From: Eudromia elegans
Lineage: Eukaryota > Chordata > Aves > Tinamiformes > Tinamidae
Direction: 5' to 3'
Length of the DNA stretch: 64,000 nt
Assembly (NCBI GenBank): GCA_003342815.1
Contig: PTEX01000145.1
Location: 1,828,201 to 1,892,200 of the forward strand
Shown here: positions 1 to 11,700 of the stretch, in pieces
How positions within the stretch are numbered: the stretch's first letter is position 1
Layout of the letters: each line of letters starts with the position of its first letter
Notes under the pieces: model-generated
Databases searched by the model: none
Told to the model about the DNA's origin: nothing
What the model saw: the letters and a program-made list of their open reading frames with translations, nothing else
Position numbers and translations under genes: made by a program

Positions 1-1259
1 TAACTCAGAGAAAAGAATTATGAATAATTTCTTCCAAAGAGAGTTGATAAAACTTGGATGGCCTAATGTCTGTTATTTTATGTCACAAAAAAATACATGA
101 CTAATGTCTGTTATTTTATGTCACAAAAAATACATGAGTCTTTTCTTTTTTTCTTAAACACAGAGCAGATCACAAGTATTTTGATAAGATGGATGAATTT
201 TAAAACTAATGAGAAATTCTATCCTGTTATACTGAAGTAGCTAAGTGATATTTTAATACTCCATAAGTTATTCAAAGTTAGATGCTGGTTAAGGTCTAAT
301 CATCTTAGTATGGTTCTGACCGCACTTTGCTCCTCACATTTTTATCTAAATCTTCCCTATGAGAGATGCCACCAAGTTGTGGGAGCTCCTCCTGGCCCTG
401 GCTTCATTGGTCATATAGGTCATGAGGAGGGGGAAGTTTGCAGATGTGATGCTGGTGACTGCATGAACACTCCTGGGTTTGGTGTCCTCTTTCACACCCG
501 AGCAGAGCACTGGGATACATCCTCAGCAAGCTGCTTACCTTCAGAGAGCAGTGGGGGCTGTTCAGGATCCCTGTTGCTGACTTTAGTTGCTAACTTTAAA
601 TCCTGTAACCCTCACACCCTTCATCGGTTGCCCCCCATGGTTAGTTGGTTTCTCCTGATCTCTTCCTTCCCAAATGGGCTTTAAGGTTTTGTTAAGGTAA
701 TATATGACCTTAATGTGACCTTATGTCAATGATATCCTCTTAAGAAAAGAGAATTCTGTTGGTGTAAACTCTTTCTCTTGCTATGTTTCTGCTCTAACAC
801 CTTCTAGTAAATAAAATTAAGTCAAACAAGCTGCTTTTCCCAGGCCCGGCCTTGGGCAGCATTATTGGAGCTGGTTGCTACCAGCCTGGCGTGGTCAGGA
901 GGCAATGAAGCAAAGCAAAACACAACAAAAGGCTGGGAATGTTTAGATGGGTGAATGTCACATGCCTAACCACTGGCTCAACTTTACAGCCCTGTTCTTC
1001 TAACCAGAAGTTATATTTAGATTGGAAATAGTTGGCATCATTTTCTGGTATCACCTGCTTAACTACATTCCAGAATAAAATAGTGTAATTGAGAACAAAG
1101 TGTTTGTATCCTAAGTAATTACTTGCTGTTCTAAAGTGGTTATATTGGCTATATAATTTTACATATAATTTTTGGCTATACAATATTTTTTTGTGGTATG
1201 CCCTTTGTCTTTATGTTATAACTTACATTTAGTGTGATTCTTTGTACATTTACTCTTAG
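1..1259 (+). other. Upstream intron of the hyaluronidase gene (partial)
   Basis: AT-rich non-coding DNA before the first visible hyaluronidase exon. It ends in a pyrimidine-rich acceptor (ACTCTTAG at 1252-1259). Hyaluronidases of this group normally have one large exon for the N-terminal catalytic barrel. No such reading frame is present here, so that exon should lie to the left of the window. The open frames inside this stretch (for example 310-684) match no family I know and lack hyaluronidase motifs. A short tandem duplication lies at 63-137. Confidence 0.7.
63..137. repeat. Tandem duplication, two copies of a 37-38 bp unit
   Basis: The unit starting CTAATGTCTGTTATTTTATG occurs at 63-100 and again directly after it at 101-137. 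The copies differ only by one A in the internal A-run (7 versus 6). Near-identity suggests a recent slippage or duplication event in the intron, or an assembly duplicate. Confidence 0.9.
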
Positions 1260-1349
1260 GAAGACCTGGTAAATACAATTGGAGAATCTGCTGCTCTGGG
1301 TGCATCTGGAATTGTGATCTGGGGTGATATGAATTTAACACAAAATAAG
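1260..1349 (+). CDS. SPAM1: Hyaluronidase, SPAM1/HYAL4 type, penultimate coding exon
   Basis: This 90-bp exon is in phase 0 at both ends, with acceptor ACTCTTAG before it and donor GTATGA after it. It encodes 30 residues beginning [17 protein letters not shown] and continuing [13 protein letters not shown]. This is the conserved end of the glycoside hydrolase family 56 barrel. The Trp in IVIWGD corresponds to the active-site-lining Trp of vertebrate hyaluronidases (Trp321 of human HYAL1). NLT is a potential N-glycosylation site. Family members cut beta-1,4 links of hyaluronan. The catalytic Asp/Glu pair would be in the exon to the left and cannot be checked. A 1,020-bp intron separates this exon from the last one. 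The family is certain; assignment to SPAM1 rather than HYAL4 rests mainly on the last exon. Confidence 0.95.
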
Positions 1350-2369
1350 GTATGACAGTTAATTTTATGAGGTCCTTAAGGAGCAATAAAATGAAAAGGG
1401 TATGAAGCATTATGATTTACATCATATCTTTTACTTTAAAAGTAATAACTCCATGAAGTCAACAGACCTTATGTCTTCTCTAGTTAATAAAAAAAATACA
1501 TTTCAGGCTTATACAACTTGCCCATGACTATGCAGGCTAAGAGTTTAACTTTTGACTGTACTAATATTGATTGTGGACAACCAACTGGATAAGCTACTAT
1601 GATAATTGGACACAAATTGGCACTTTTTAATTCTAACTGGAGTTGAGGCCAATGAGGTGAGGGCTCTAATACCTTTTCTTAGGGCATAGAGGTCCTTGGA
1701 AAATACCTGCTTATGCTAAAGATGGGTGACAAGCCATGCTTCACCTCAGAAGAGGCTCAAGTAAGATAGTTGGGACGAATTCCCAAAGCCTTTGATTATT
1801 AAGCTGGTCAAGCATATATAGAATAAACACCAATTGCTTGATCAATTAGATGATCTTAACACATTTTTTTGCCCAAAATGCATTGCATTCAAAAATGTTG
1901 TGAAAGCTACTTACTCCTGCAGCTTATGGTTAGTCAGGTCAGGGGAGAATTGAAGAGTGTCACAGATATGATTTTACAGAAGAAACATTCATTCAGGGTG
2001 ACAAGTTTTTTTGCAGGATCCCTTCAAAATATTCAAGGCACTTGAAAAGTATCTTTGATCCTTCTTATAACTTCCTCAAATGCATTGGATTCCAAATGCT
2101 ACAAGCAAAGTCATAAAGTGAAAGTTATAATTCACCTGCTTTCTGACAGGAGTGCTTTGAATAACATCTCTAACAACCACCCCACATAAATTTGCTGTGA
2201 TCCTTGAACTTTAAGGCAACTTTTCAGATAAACCTGCTTCAAAAAGCAGTTATAGCTATTATCAAAACCTTGAGAGAAACATTTATAGATACCCACTACA
2301 GCACATTAAAATGAGAGCATTTTTATAGCTTATTTACTAAACTTTTCAGTTATGATGTTCTTTTTGCAG
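1350..2369 (+). other. Last intron of the hyaluronidase gene
   Basis: The intron runs from donor GTATGA to acceptor TTTTTGCAG and is 1,020 bp of AT-rich DNA. No second gene or recognised transposon is seen. All frames are closed by frequent stops. Confidence 0.9.
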
Positions 2370-3029
2370 AACACCTGTAAGACTTTGGACAACTACCTTA
2401 GGGGGACGCTGACTCCCTACCTCATCAATGTAACGATGGCAGCGAAAATCTGCAGCCGGGTGCTATGCCAAGACTCGGGTGCCTGTGCACGGAAAAAGTG
2501 GAATTCCGGTGACTACCTTCATCTGAACCCAGAGAATATTGTCATTCAAATGGCAAAAGGTGGAAAATATGTTCTACAGGGGCAACCAACATTTCAGGAT
2601 CTGCAAATGTTTATAGAAAAATTTGAATGCCGCTGTTATGCAGGGTACAGTTGCGAACCTCGAGTTGATATAAATGACATCCATTACCTCCACGTTTGCA
2701 TTTCAGAAGAGCTTTGCATTCACATGTCCTCAAATTTATTTTCTAATATAGAAGCGGCTAGAGAAACAATCTCATCTAACAGAACTATTTTTTCATTTAC
2801 CTCTCCAACTAAGATGACATTATCTATACAACAGGAAATAAAATATTTCCAATCTACTACTGGAAATAACATATCCAATATAACAATTACAGAATATAAC
2901 AATGTCAGTGCTACCACTAATTATAATTTAGAAGCAAATCATACTCGCAGTTTCATTAGTTCTTCATCAAATAAGATAAAACTTTTTAATTTGTTTTGTT
3001 TAATTCCAATTTTGAGCATCTTAGTATGA
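2370..3029 (+). CDS. SPAM1: Hyaluronidase PH-20-like, last coding exon with EGF-like domain and GPI signal
   Basis: The exon encodes 219 residues and a stop, starting NTCKTLDNYLRGT after the acceptor TTTTTGCAG. An open frame extends upstream to 2352, but those codons are intronic. Residues 1-55 hold the family signatures LINVTMAAKICSRVLC, ARKKWNSGDY and LHLNP. Residues 80-115 are a cysteine-rich EGF-like segment (FECRCYAGYSC, later HVCISEELCI). The paired VCI...LCI pattern after the EGF-like region resembles SPAM1 more than HYAL1-3. A Ser/Thr/Asn-rich stalk follows; the whole exon carries six N-x-S/T sequons (NVT, NRT, NIS, NIT, NVS, NHT). The protein ends with a SSSSN run and a hydrophobic tail (KLFNLFCLIPILSILV), as expected for a GPI anchor signal. 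It should therefore be an extracellular, membrane-tethered hyaluronidase. HYAL4 or an avian lineage paralogue remains possible. Confidence 0.93.
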   Translation, partial: NTCKTLDNYLRGTLTPYLINVTMAAKICSRVLCQDSGACARKKWNSGDYLHLNPENIVIQMAKGGKYVLQGQPTFQDLQMFIEKFECRCYAGYSCEPRVDINDIHYLHVCISEELCIHMSSNLFSNIEAARETISSNRTIFSFTSPTKMTLSIQQEIKYFQSTTGNNISNITITEYNNVSATTNYNLEANHTRSFISSSSNKIKLFNLFCLIPILSILV

Positions 3030-4819
3030 ATGACCCATGAAAATGGGAATGAAAATCTTTTTTTCCTGACTTTGCTTGAAGGTTTTTGTTTCTAGAGGTT
3101 TTATCTGGATAGAAAAATTGTTCCTGAAATATGTGTAAAAGCTGCAACTCTGTGCTCTTGTCTGAAAGAGCTTGAATGTATTTCTTCAGTTTAATTCTAA
3201 GCTACTATTTGGGCCAAAGATACAGTGGTCTGCATATACTGCTTACACTGACAGGATAATCCAGAATAATCAACAATTTATAACAGTTTATTAAAAAACG
3301 TATTTTATTCATAATATAATTTTATATTCTTCAAGTTAAGCTAGATAAATATATCTCCTTTTGGATTAATTTGCGCTATGGTGCTCTAGGAAGCACTGAA
3401 TTTCATCCCAGATGAATATTAGCTCCTAAAAATACCTGACTTAACTCCAGACTTGTGGGAATTTTCAGTCTAAATTTTACTTTTAGAATTTACATAAGAT
3501 TATTTTAAAATCTTACTATTTTTTCTACTTTTCACAGTATCTGTCAAGATAATTTATGGTTTTCCTTTAGTTGAACATATTCCTAACTCTTAAAACGTTT
3601 CTAAGCTTAATGTACATGTTTACGTCAAATATTAAAATTTTATTATTGTTTACAATTTTAACTGTATCAGTTACTCCTTCCTTCTTTATTCCCTTTTCCC
3701 AAGCCTTCCTGTTTATGTTCAGCTCCCCCCTTGGCTTTGAGTTGTTTTGTGTGGCCAATGCTCACAGCTCCTCACCTGATCTACCTCTTCACTCGCTACA
3801 AGCACTGGCCACCACCTCTAGTTTCTCTGTTCAGCCAGATCTAGCAACTGGATATGAATGACTCTCAGCACCAGATGGACGTACAAATAGTAAGGTTTGA
3901 GAAGGCTGTGGGTGTGGGGCAGTCTCTATGCCTGCCTCGCTATTTCCTAACCTATATATTTGGTGCAAGCCAGTTTGTTTCTTAAGAAAACTCAACAGTG
4001 GATGCAGCATGATACAATGATGCTGGGGACCATGAGACTCTTTTCTTCATTCCCACTGCTTAGGATCCAGGAGACCTCAGGACCCTTCTTTTCAGTTTTC
4101 TTCACAGAACCTTATAGCCCCTCACCAGTGCACAGAAAGCTCTGTTCCACCGAGCTCCCTCTCTGCAGGGAGTACGAGAGAGGTCAGGTGGACAGTAGCT
4201 CACTGTAAGGACTCTGTAAGTGGCAGTATCCATCTCTGGAACCAGCAGTGAAAACAGCAAGATGAACAGCATCAAGGGCCACGCCATGCCACCTACCCTA
4301 CAGAGCAGGACATGGAATAGAACTGTAGCCCACATTTTTATTACAAATAAAAGACAAGAAACAATCTGGCATATTCAATAAGGAAAGGCTCCTCCAAGAA
4401 GTAAGTCACCGGAGTCTGAGGTATGTCAGTGCGTCTGGTCTTAAGTGCAGCAGTTGAAGAGTAACAATAGTTCTAGACTATTTGCTTAGAGCTTGTTGTC
4501 AAAAGCAATGTTAAAGTAGAAAAGACCTCCAAAGAAAACCACTCCTCATTTCTATCGAGTCCAATTATGTTTTGTGTATAGTCAGTTTAAGCATCTAGAA
4601 GCAATTAACTGCAGTTCATTCAATAAAATAACCTTTACAAATTTGTAAAAATCCTTATTAAGGACAAGAGTTGACATCTGATGGGTGAAGAATGGCGGCT
4701 GCCATAGATGGTTTAAAAACGTCCTCCTAGAACTAGCCGTGATCTTCCTACAGATAAAACTTACTTCACTAATGGAACTAATGGAACTATCTATCACTTT
4801 GACATAGCAGTCCTTTACC

Positions 4820-4842
4820 AAAAAAAAAAAAAAAAAAAAAAA
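4820..4842. repeat. Poly-A tract (23 A)
   Basis: Uninterrupted run of 23 A following TTTACC. It may be the tail of an old retroposon, but no element body is recognised beside it. Confidence 0.9.
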
Positions 4843-5161
4843 GTTAATGTCTAAATTTTGCAGAAAACACATAATTCTTGCAATTCATTGCCTTCAAATT
4901 TCAGGGTTGTCCATTCTAACAGACACATGCAGAAAATGGATGAAGATTTCAGGTTTAATATGGAGAAATAATGTTTTTATGGCCTTTGAGCAGCAAGTTA
5001 TCAAGAGGAAGTGACAACCTTCTCATTGCAGTTATGGTGCCGAAACCACAAGCCAGAGATACTTCTTCCATCAGTGTTTCGAGAATCATGAATAAAAAAT
5101 ATATATATGCAGTGGGATGCCTGGCAGAAAAGAACGCTGCTGTTTTTGATGAACTCTGTTT

Positions 5162-5182
5162 AAAAAAAAAAAAAAAAAAAAA
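5162..5182. repeat. Poly-A tract (21 A)
   Basis: Uninterrupted run of 21 A. It lies 320 bp after the previous A run. No target-site duplication is obvious. Confidence 0.9.
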
Positions 5183-8100
5183 GAAATGCTCTATTGCTGC
5201 TTTGAAAGGTTATTTGGCCTTGGCTAAACACCAGCCATGGTTTGTCTTCTGTGTGATTCCTGCATCTGAGTTTCCTCTGTTTTGTACTGGATATGTTACA
5301 GCTATCACAAGACATCTAAAAGCTGGTAATGTCACCGGTAATCTCTCCGCGTACTTTCTAAACATTCAGACTTACATAAAATTTTATATTTCCAGCAGAA
5401 ACTCTTTACCATAGCTAAAATTGTATGTTAGTATATTGAGTTTCAGTTCAATAAATGCCTTGCTCTGTTAAATTATGTATTGGCAAGATTTCTTGAACTT
5501 AGGCTTGTTTGTATCCACCTCTTTAAAAGACACTAGATTTGCAATACTTTGTGGTAAGGGAATTTGCAGGAGTCTATAGGTCTTGCCCTAAGTGGTTTTA
5601 GGGTTTTTTTGACAACCAAATAATAGTAGAGCATCTGTGAGGGGAAGAGATAAAATCACAAGGCAAGGAGGAAAGGGAAGTTAAAATAACAGAGGTGTAA
5701 TAGATACCTAAGATCTCCTAGTGCTTGCAGAGATATGGAAGCAATAGGGGATGTACAGTCTCTTCTTCCACATTTTCTATCTACCTGTTACTTAATACAG
5801 ACAACCTTTCCTCAAAGTCCACCATCAAGATAAGCACCACAGTAACTGTGTTAGATGAGACCCATCCATCTTATCCCATCTCTCTTCCTAGAGAGCAGCC
5901 AGCACCAGAAAAGAAAAAGGGAAGTGAAAGGATAGCAGACAACTGTAAGAACCAGTCCACAGAACTACATCTTCCTAATCTCCATCCTGAACCAGCTGTC
6001 TTGTGCCCTACTGCAGAATGGTTTCTATAAACTCATGCACAGTGTTTTACCGACCACTCTTTTTATTGTTTGCTTTTCTGATATTTATATTATCTACATG
6101 CATCTGCAATTCCTGTTTTAAATCCTATCAACTTTGTGTCATAGTGAGCTTCAGGACAGGTACATGCTGTGTGAGATACTAGTACTATCTCAATATTTTA
6201 TTTTAATAAGCAGTCATCATGGAATCAGCAAGTCCCCATGGAGTAAGGAAGAAGGGAGGAGGAAAGCAGACATACACCTTCTATTGCTGGTAATTACTTT
6301 ATGTACAAAGCCAAACTCATTTTTTTCTAAAATAGACAAAAAAAAACCCCTTACCTTCCCTGTGTTTTTATGTAATCATGATTTGTCTCTGTAGCCTTGC
6401 AATTTGTTTCTTATGTTCTTGTATTTTTCAAAAGATTAAAAACCAGAGGAATGTTCATGTCCCTTTCATTATGGTTCATTATTTTGTACATCTTCCTTTC
6501 AAGCAGAATTCAAGCTGGCAACAGTTAGGGACAGAGGAATACTAAAATGAGTTTAATGAAGTGACACAGTCTAAAAAAAGAGGTTCAGCTTCCTTCCATA
6601 CACTCCTTCAGTGTATGCAACTTTTTGTAATTTTTTTTCTTAAAAATTCTGCTATTCAATTTAAAGAATAGGGATGAGGTTTACTGTGCTGCATATTATG
6701 GGGCATCTAAGGATAATGGCACTTTTAAGAAGGACAGCTGTTGGCACTTACCAGAGATGAAATCATAGTCCAGTTCCTGCCTTACACTTTCTTGTTTCTC
6801 CGTATGAAAAATAAAAATGTAAAGGGAGATTTTTGAGAGGCAGGATATTAAGACCACTTTGTAGACTGCCTAGGATGTGACTGGCATTCCAAGAAGACCA
6901 GAAAAATTTCCTTTAATCCCTGTGTCACACAGGAATGCTCTATTGCCAGCAGAACACCGTGAAAGATTTCAGACCCATATGATACACATTTGACAACTCC
7001 CAGACACTGATTAGATTTGTACATGCACTTATCCACCACATTTCAATACAAACAACAAGACAGCAAAGGCAGTTACATAAGTTTAAAATATATTCAATTA
7101 TTGACGACATTTTTAAGACAGCAAATTTCCCTCTTTCAAACATTTTTTAAAAAAAATGTTATTTCAAAGTTATTTCATAGCCTGCCTGTGCAAGTCCCTT
7201 CATGCTGGTAGAATCTATTCTGCTAAAGCAAAACAGACTCCAGACTAGTATATGGGATTTCAGAAAAAGAGCCATGAGTTTCATTCCAAAGAATATCTAT
7301 ACAAAATCATTTTAAATTTATGATTTCAAACAATTTTCTGCTTTACTAAAAAAGGCTCCTTCTTTCCAAGAGAAATTTAGTTTTTGCTGTTGTTCTTTCT
7401 TTGTGTTTTTGTTTGTTTGTTTGTTTCTTCTCCTACTTATACCAGCTTATAGCTTGCTGGAAACAGAAACAAAAAGCTTTTTGGTCTGACTTCATCCTTT
7501 AGCACATCTAAGAATGAGAAGTGATTAGCCTGAATTGTTTTGACTATTTTTTCTGGAAAGAGTCCACTGAAATTTAACCCAGCATCTTGTTATTTTTCTT
7601 TGGAATGAAGGCTATCTATGCATTCAAAAGCATTCATAAAGTATTTCAGAGCAGTCCTAAACGTTCGTTTATAACATTCAGGGAGGTGGATCTTTTGGAA
7701 CAGTTCTTTGGTGTAAGAATTCTGCACCTTTAGGAGCTACTTTTCACTGTCCAATAGCGCATCCTTGGGACTACAAAGTCTTCCAGCAATTGTTGTCACC
7801 TCATTACATATAGTAGGGTAAAAGGCAAGGAGGTAAAGGGTGCACATACCAGTTGCATTCTTAGATGAGTTACTTTGGATCATTGCTGTCACTAATATGT
7901 TACAGCCATATTGATTCCATAATGATTATCGTTTTCCTTGGCTGGTAGTGGTTAGATGACATTTTCCAGTGTTTGCTTACATTCCTCATAGCTTAACTGA
8001 TAGTGTATTTATTGAAGGGTAAACACATACAAATAGGATATGAAAATTCATGTGGATCACCAAGTCATATGTTCAGCAAACATTTTGTTTCTGTGTTTAT

Positions 8101-8659
8101 CTTTATATGCAAGTTTGGAATATGGTGTTCAGCTGCATGTATGTAGACAGCAGACAATAGGCAATCAACATTCTTTGCCTTTCTTTTCATCTTTGAAAAT
8201 ACTATTCAACTTCAAGTTCCTGCAAACGAAATACACCATATGCTGGCAAACACCTCCTGGAACAAAGAGTTCCCTCAGGCTCGGAGCAGGTAGAGACAAG
8301 CTGTTAACTTGCCAGTGACAAGTGACGATTCCCAGTTTCCGGAGGCAGAGACCTGACAATCATCCATTTACAGGGAGTCTAAGGACATCCTGCAGTCCCA
8401 TAATGGTAACATTGTTAATGATACAACAAAGGATCAAGTATCCCACTGCTGGAAATTAAAGGCATTGGACTAAGAACATACAGACTTGTAAATTCTATTC
8501 TGAAGAGCTAAAACGTTTTCATGCTGCACATACCAAGTTTCCAAAACACACAGAGACTTCAACCTGCCCTGCTCTGTCACTGTAATAGCTTTTGCATAAA
8601 CCCTTTCTCACTCCTTCCATCAGCGGGTAAGACAAATGCTGGCGAGTGCGACGTTGCAG

Positions 8660-8672
8660 CCAGCAGAGGGCA
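8660..8672 (+). promoter_or_regulatory. Candidate CTCF binding site
   Basis: CCAGCAGAGGGCA fits the CTCF core CCASYAGRKGGCR at every position. It sits in a small GC-richer patch (8630-8710) inside AT-rich DNA, between the hyaluronidase gene and the ARL8 CpG island. The motif match is seen directly; occupancy and insulator function are inference. Confidence 0.5.
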
Positions 8673-8719
8673 TGGAGGACGCACAGAAACACCGCGGGGT
8701 CCAGTACAATGCAACCCCT

Positions 8720-11700
8720 GACGCGTTCAATAAAGCCCTTCTCTTCTCTGCAGTGAGGCAGCTGTTTGACTCTGGCCAACAAAACAGAGACGAGAAACTA
8801 GCCTCTTCCTAATGCAATAGCTCACTAGTAGAAAACACATATCACTTTTAGCCTATAGCAGGTTTTTTCTCAAATATCTGATGAACTTGAAAATATCAGT
8901 TGGATATCATCTCATGCTGTCCTCCCCAGAGGACTCATCCACTTGAAGGCTGCTTTTTCATGAAGACCTTCAGATGTATCTAGAACTCAAATTTAAGCTA
9001 CAAACTGATCTGATGTTTTTCACAGTGCCCAGAACTAGAGATAAGGGACCCAATCACCTTGTTCCTGTGGCACTGTCTGGATAAATGATATTGGTTCAGA
9101 TCACATTTTACTGAACATATATTTACAGCACCACTGTCATCATCATCATCAGAAATTTAAGATCTTTGTTATAAATTTTTGTAACACAAGCACATCTCTG
9201 CAGTGGAGAAAGCTGCTTTACTGCTTCAGAGGCAGAAACCTCGTAAGACTCAGTGTGCCACATGCTACGTGTCCCCAGGCACAACTAAACTGGGACCCGG
9301 GGCTGCGAACCTCAAAGGACAAGACAGAAAAATGAAACATTTTATCAACAGTTAAATGTTTCCTAGCAAGATTAAGTGGCCTGCCTACAGTCACACAGGG
9401 TAAGGAATTGTGGCCGTCTGAGACCTAACTGAGACTTTTAATCAGGCCTTAAAGTCGCTTATTGTAGCAAGGTAGCAATATTTTTACTTACTATTATTAT
9501 CATATGACTTTATAATAGATTTTAGAAAATTTAATGGATCTTAGAAATCGGTCAAATGACCCAGGAAATTTTCATATATTTTATTTTGATCCCCTAGGCA
9601 CTCTAACAGACTTCAATCAGTGTATAACTGAACTAATGTCCTGAAATTTACCTGACTCTCTTCTGCTGGTCTTGTATGAGGATATGAAATCAATTATTTA
9701 TTTTCTAGGACTTGTTACAATGTCTCAAGTATACTAAGGCTCTCTTCCATCATGGTGAGCCTTAAGCACTACTGCAAAATCTAAAAGTCCTCGCAGAAAC
9801 AGAGCTTGCTCTGTTTTATGAGAGTTGGCCCCCACCCTGAACTCTGCCGCAGGCAACTGAACCTCCTCATTTACAGACACCACTGTTACAAATGGACCTG
9901 CTTTCATTACACATCCTTCCAGCTGGGTGATATGCAGGGGTTGGGGGGAACATTATTTTAGTTTGAGGGCATGCAGAACCTGCCCTAATTCAGTTCACCC
10001 CAATTCACCTATCCAATCAAAACTTACAACTTGTTTTAGATTTAAATTTAAATTTAAATTAAACAATTAAAAATAATAATCAAGATAATCAAGGCAGCAA
10101 AGGGAAAAGACTTCTTTTTTTTCCAAAGTACTTTACCTATGGATTATTTCCTGAAGTCCTTTTATGTCTCTAACCAGAATAATATATTTCTTACACCACC
10201 TTTTCCAGCCATCTCTGCAGGGAGAGTTCCTCCATTTATGTATAAATGGCAATTGGTTGGTAAATTTGTGAGTCTGTGAACAGGCTTAGCCTAGTTTGTA
10301 CATTTTGAAAGGCCACCTGGCTCCCACCAAGGGACAAGTTAAACACTCAATTTCTACTTCCCTTTCCCTAAATGGAAAACTGTTTCAGATTCACCCCCCT
10401 TACCATGGCATCAATCTTCAAGACACCCTGAGGGCTGTGCCATGCTTTGAAATGGCTGAGGGTGACACAACCACTGCCTCAGGTTCAAGAATGGTGTCCA
10501 AAATCCTGATTCTCACCAAAAAAAACCCCAAAGCACTCCAGCTTATAAATTTTTTAACTAACTACTTCAAGCCTTTCTGACTTAATTCTTTATTAAAGAG
10601 ACTTTTGAAACAGTTTTTTCACTGGGTTCAGCAGTCATCTGAACATCAATCTTTCCTGTATTTTTTAAACCTGCAGGGGAATTTCAATCAACATGGGCAG
10701 CAATTTTAATCAATCAAGTTTCTACACACTTTAGGAAAGGTGACAACTTGATAAGGGAGAGGAAACCAAATTAGTTTCTTCACGGAGGGAACTACCAGTA
10801 GAATTTGTCCATTATATATTCTATTTGCTGAAGGTAGTTTGTCATAGGCACATATATAGCTCTGGATCAGGAGGACAGCATAGGAGACATGAAGGAGGAG
10901 GAAAGCAAGGGTTATCACAGAACTGAAGAGAGATGTTTTATGGTCCTTAGCTCCTTAAGAAACTAAGTTCATTAGTTCTGCTGCTCAGGACAGATTTTTT
11001 TTTTTCTTTATTTAGGAAAAGCCATTCATGTTACATATTTATTGACTGTTGCAATTCAGTTTTGCTTTTATTCTGGAAGCGCTTCCCTTGGCATCTCTGT
11101 TGTTCAACTAGATTTGTGAATCATTAAAGCTAAAGCCCCACTGCTCTATCTCCACCTAGCACAGAGGATTGAGCTTAGTGAACTATTATAACAAGAATAA
11201 AGAAAAATAAATAGAGCAAGTGCAATCTCTGCAGTAAAAACTCTGAAGTTCAGGGAAAGACTAAACCACACATCAAATCCCAATAAGAACTAGTTTTAGG
11301 TATGACCGAACAGTTTTCTGAGCATGCTGAGTCACAAGGCTTCTAGTTTTTAAAGCTGAAGCTATAGAGCTGTTAAAAAACGAGAATAATGTAACCACTA
11401 AAAACATTAACTTTCAATGACGTTAAGAATGATGTAAGATCAATCTATCACTCCATCTAGCCTTCAATAACTTGCCTCCAGCAAAGGACAATTAAAAATA
11501 TTTAGGGAAGAGTAAATGCATCAGTAAAAGCAATTATCTGTATCAAAGGCAACGCCTTAGTGCATAACAGCTGTCAATGGATTGTTTTCTTCCATTGAAA
11601 AAATGGAAGAAAAATCCATTCAATTCCATGAATTATTCCATCATTCTTGAGCCTATGTAAAATTTTTTGCATATACAACATCCAGAGGCAAAGACTTTCA

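Larger units (their letters stand above)
3030..8600. other. Hyaluronidase 3' UTR and intergenic DNA
   Basis: AT-rich sequence with no supported gene on either strand. The 3' UTR starts here, but its end is unclear. AATAAA signals occur at 4346-4351 and 5450-5455; the second is followed by a GT-containing stretch and is a possible distal polyadenylation site. Homopolymer A runs lie at 4820-4842 and 5162-5182. A GTTT repeat lies near 7405-7427. The 147-codon frame at 4971-5414 contains a lysine run made by the A tract and has no family resemblance. Confidence 0.6.

Noticed and set aside
310-684. 124-codon frame upstream of the hyaluronidase exon, considered as the missing catalytic exon
   Set aside because: It lacks the catalytic D-x-E motif and other barrel signatures and is much too short for the large first coding exon.
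4971-5414. 147-codon open frame
   Set aside because: Contains a lysine run from a poly-A tract, has no recognised domain, no splice context and no sign of coding bias.
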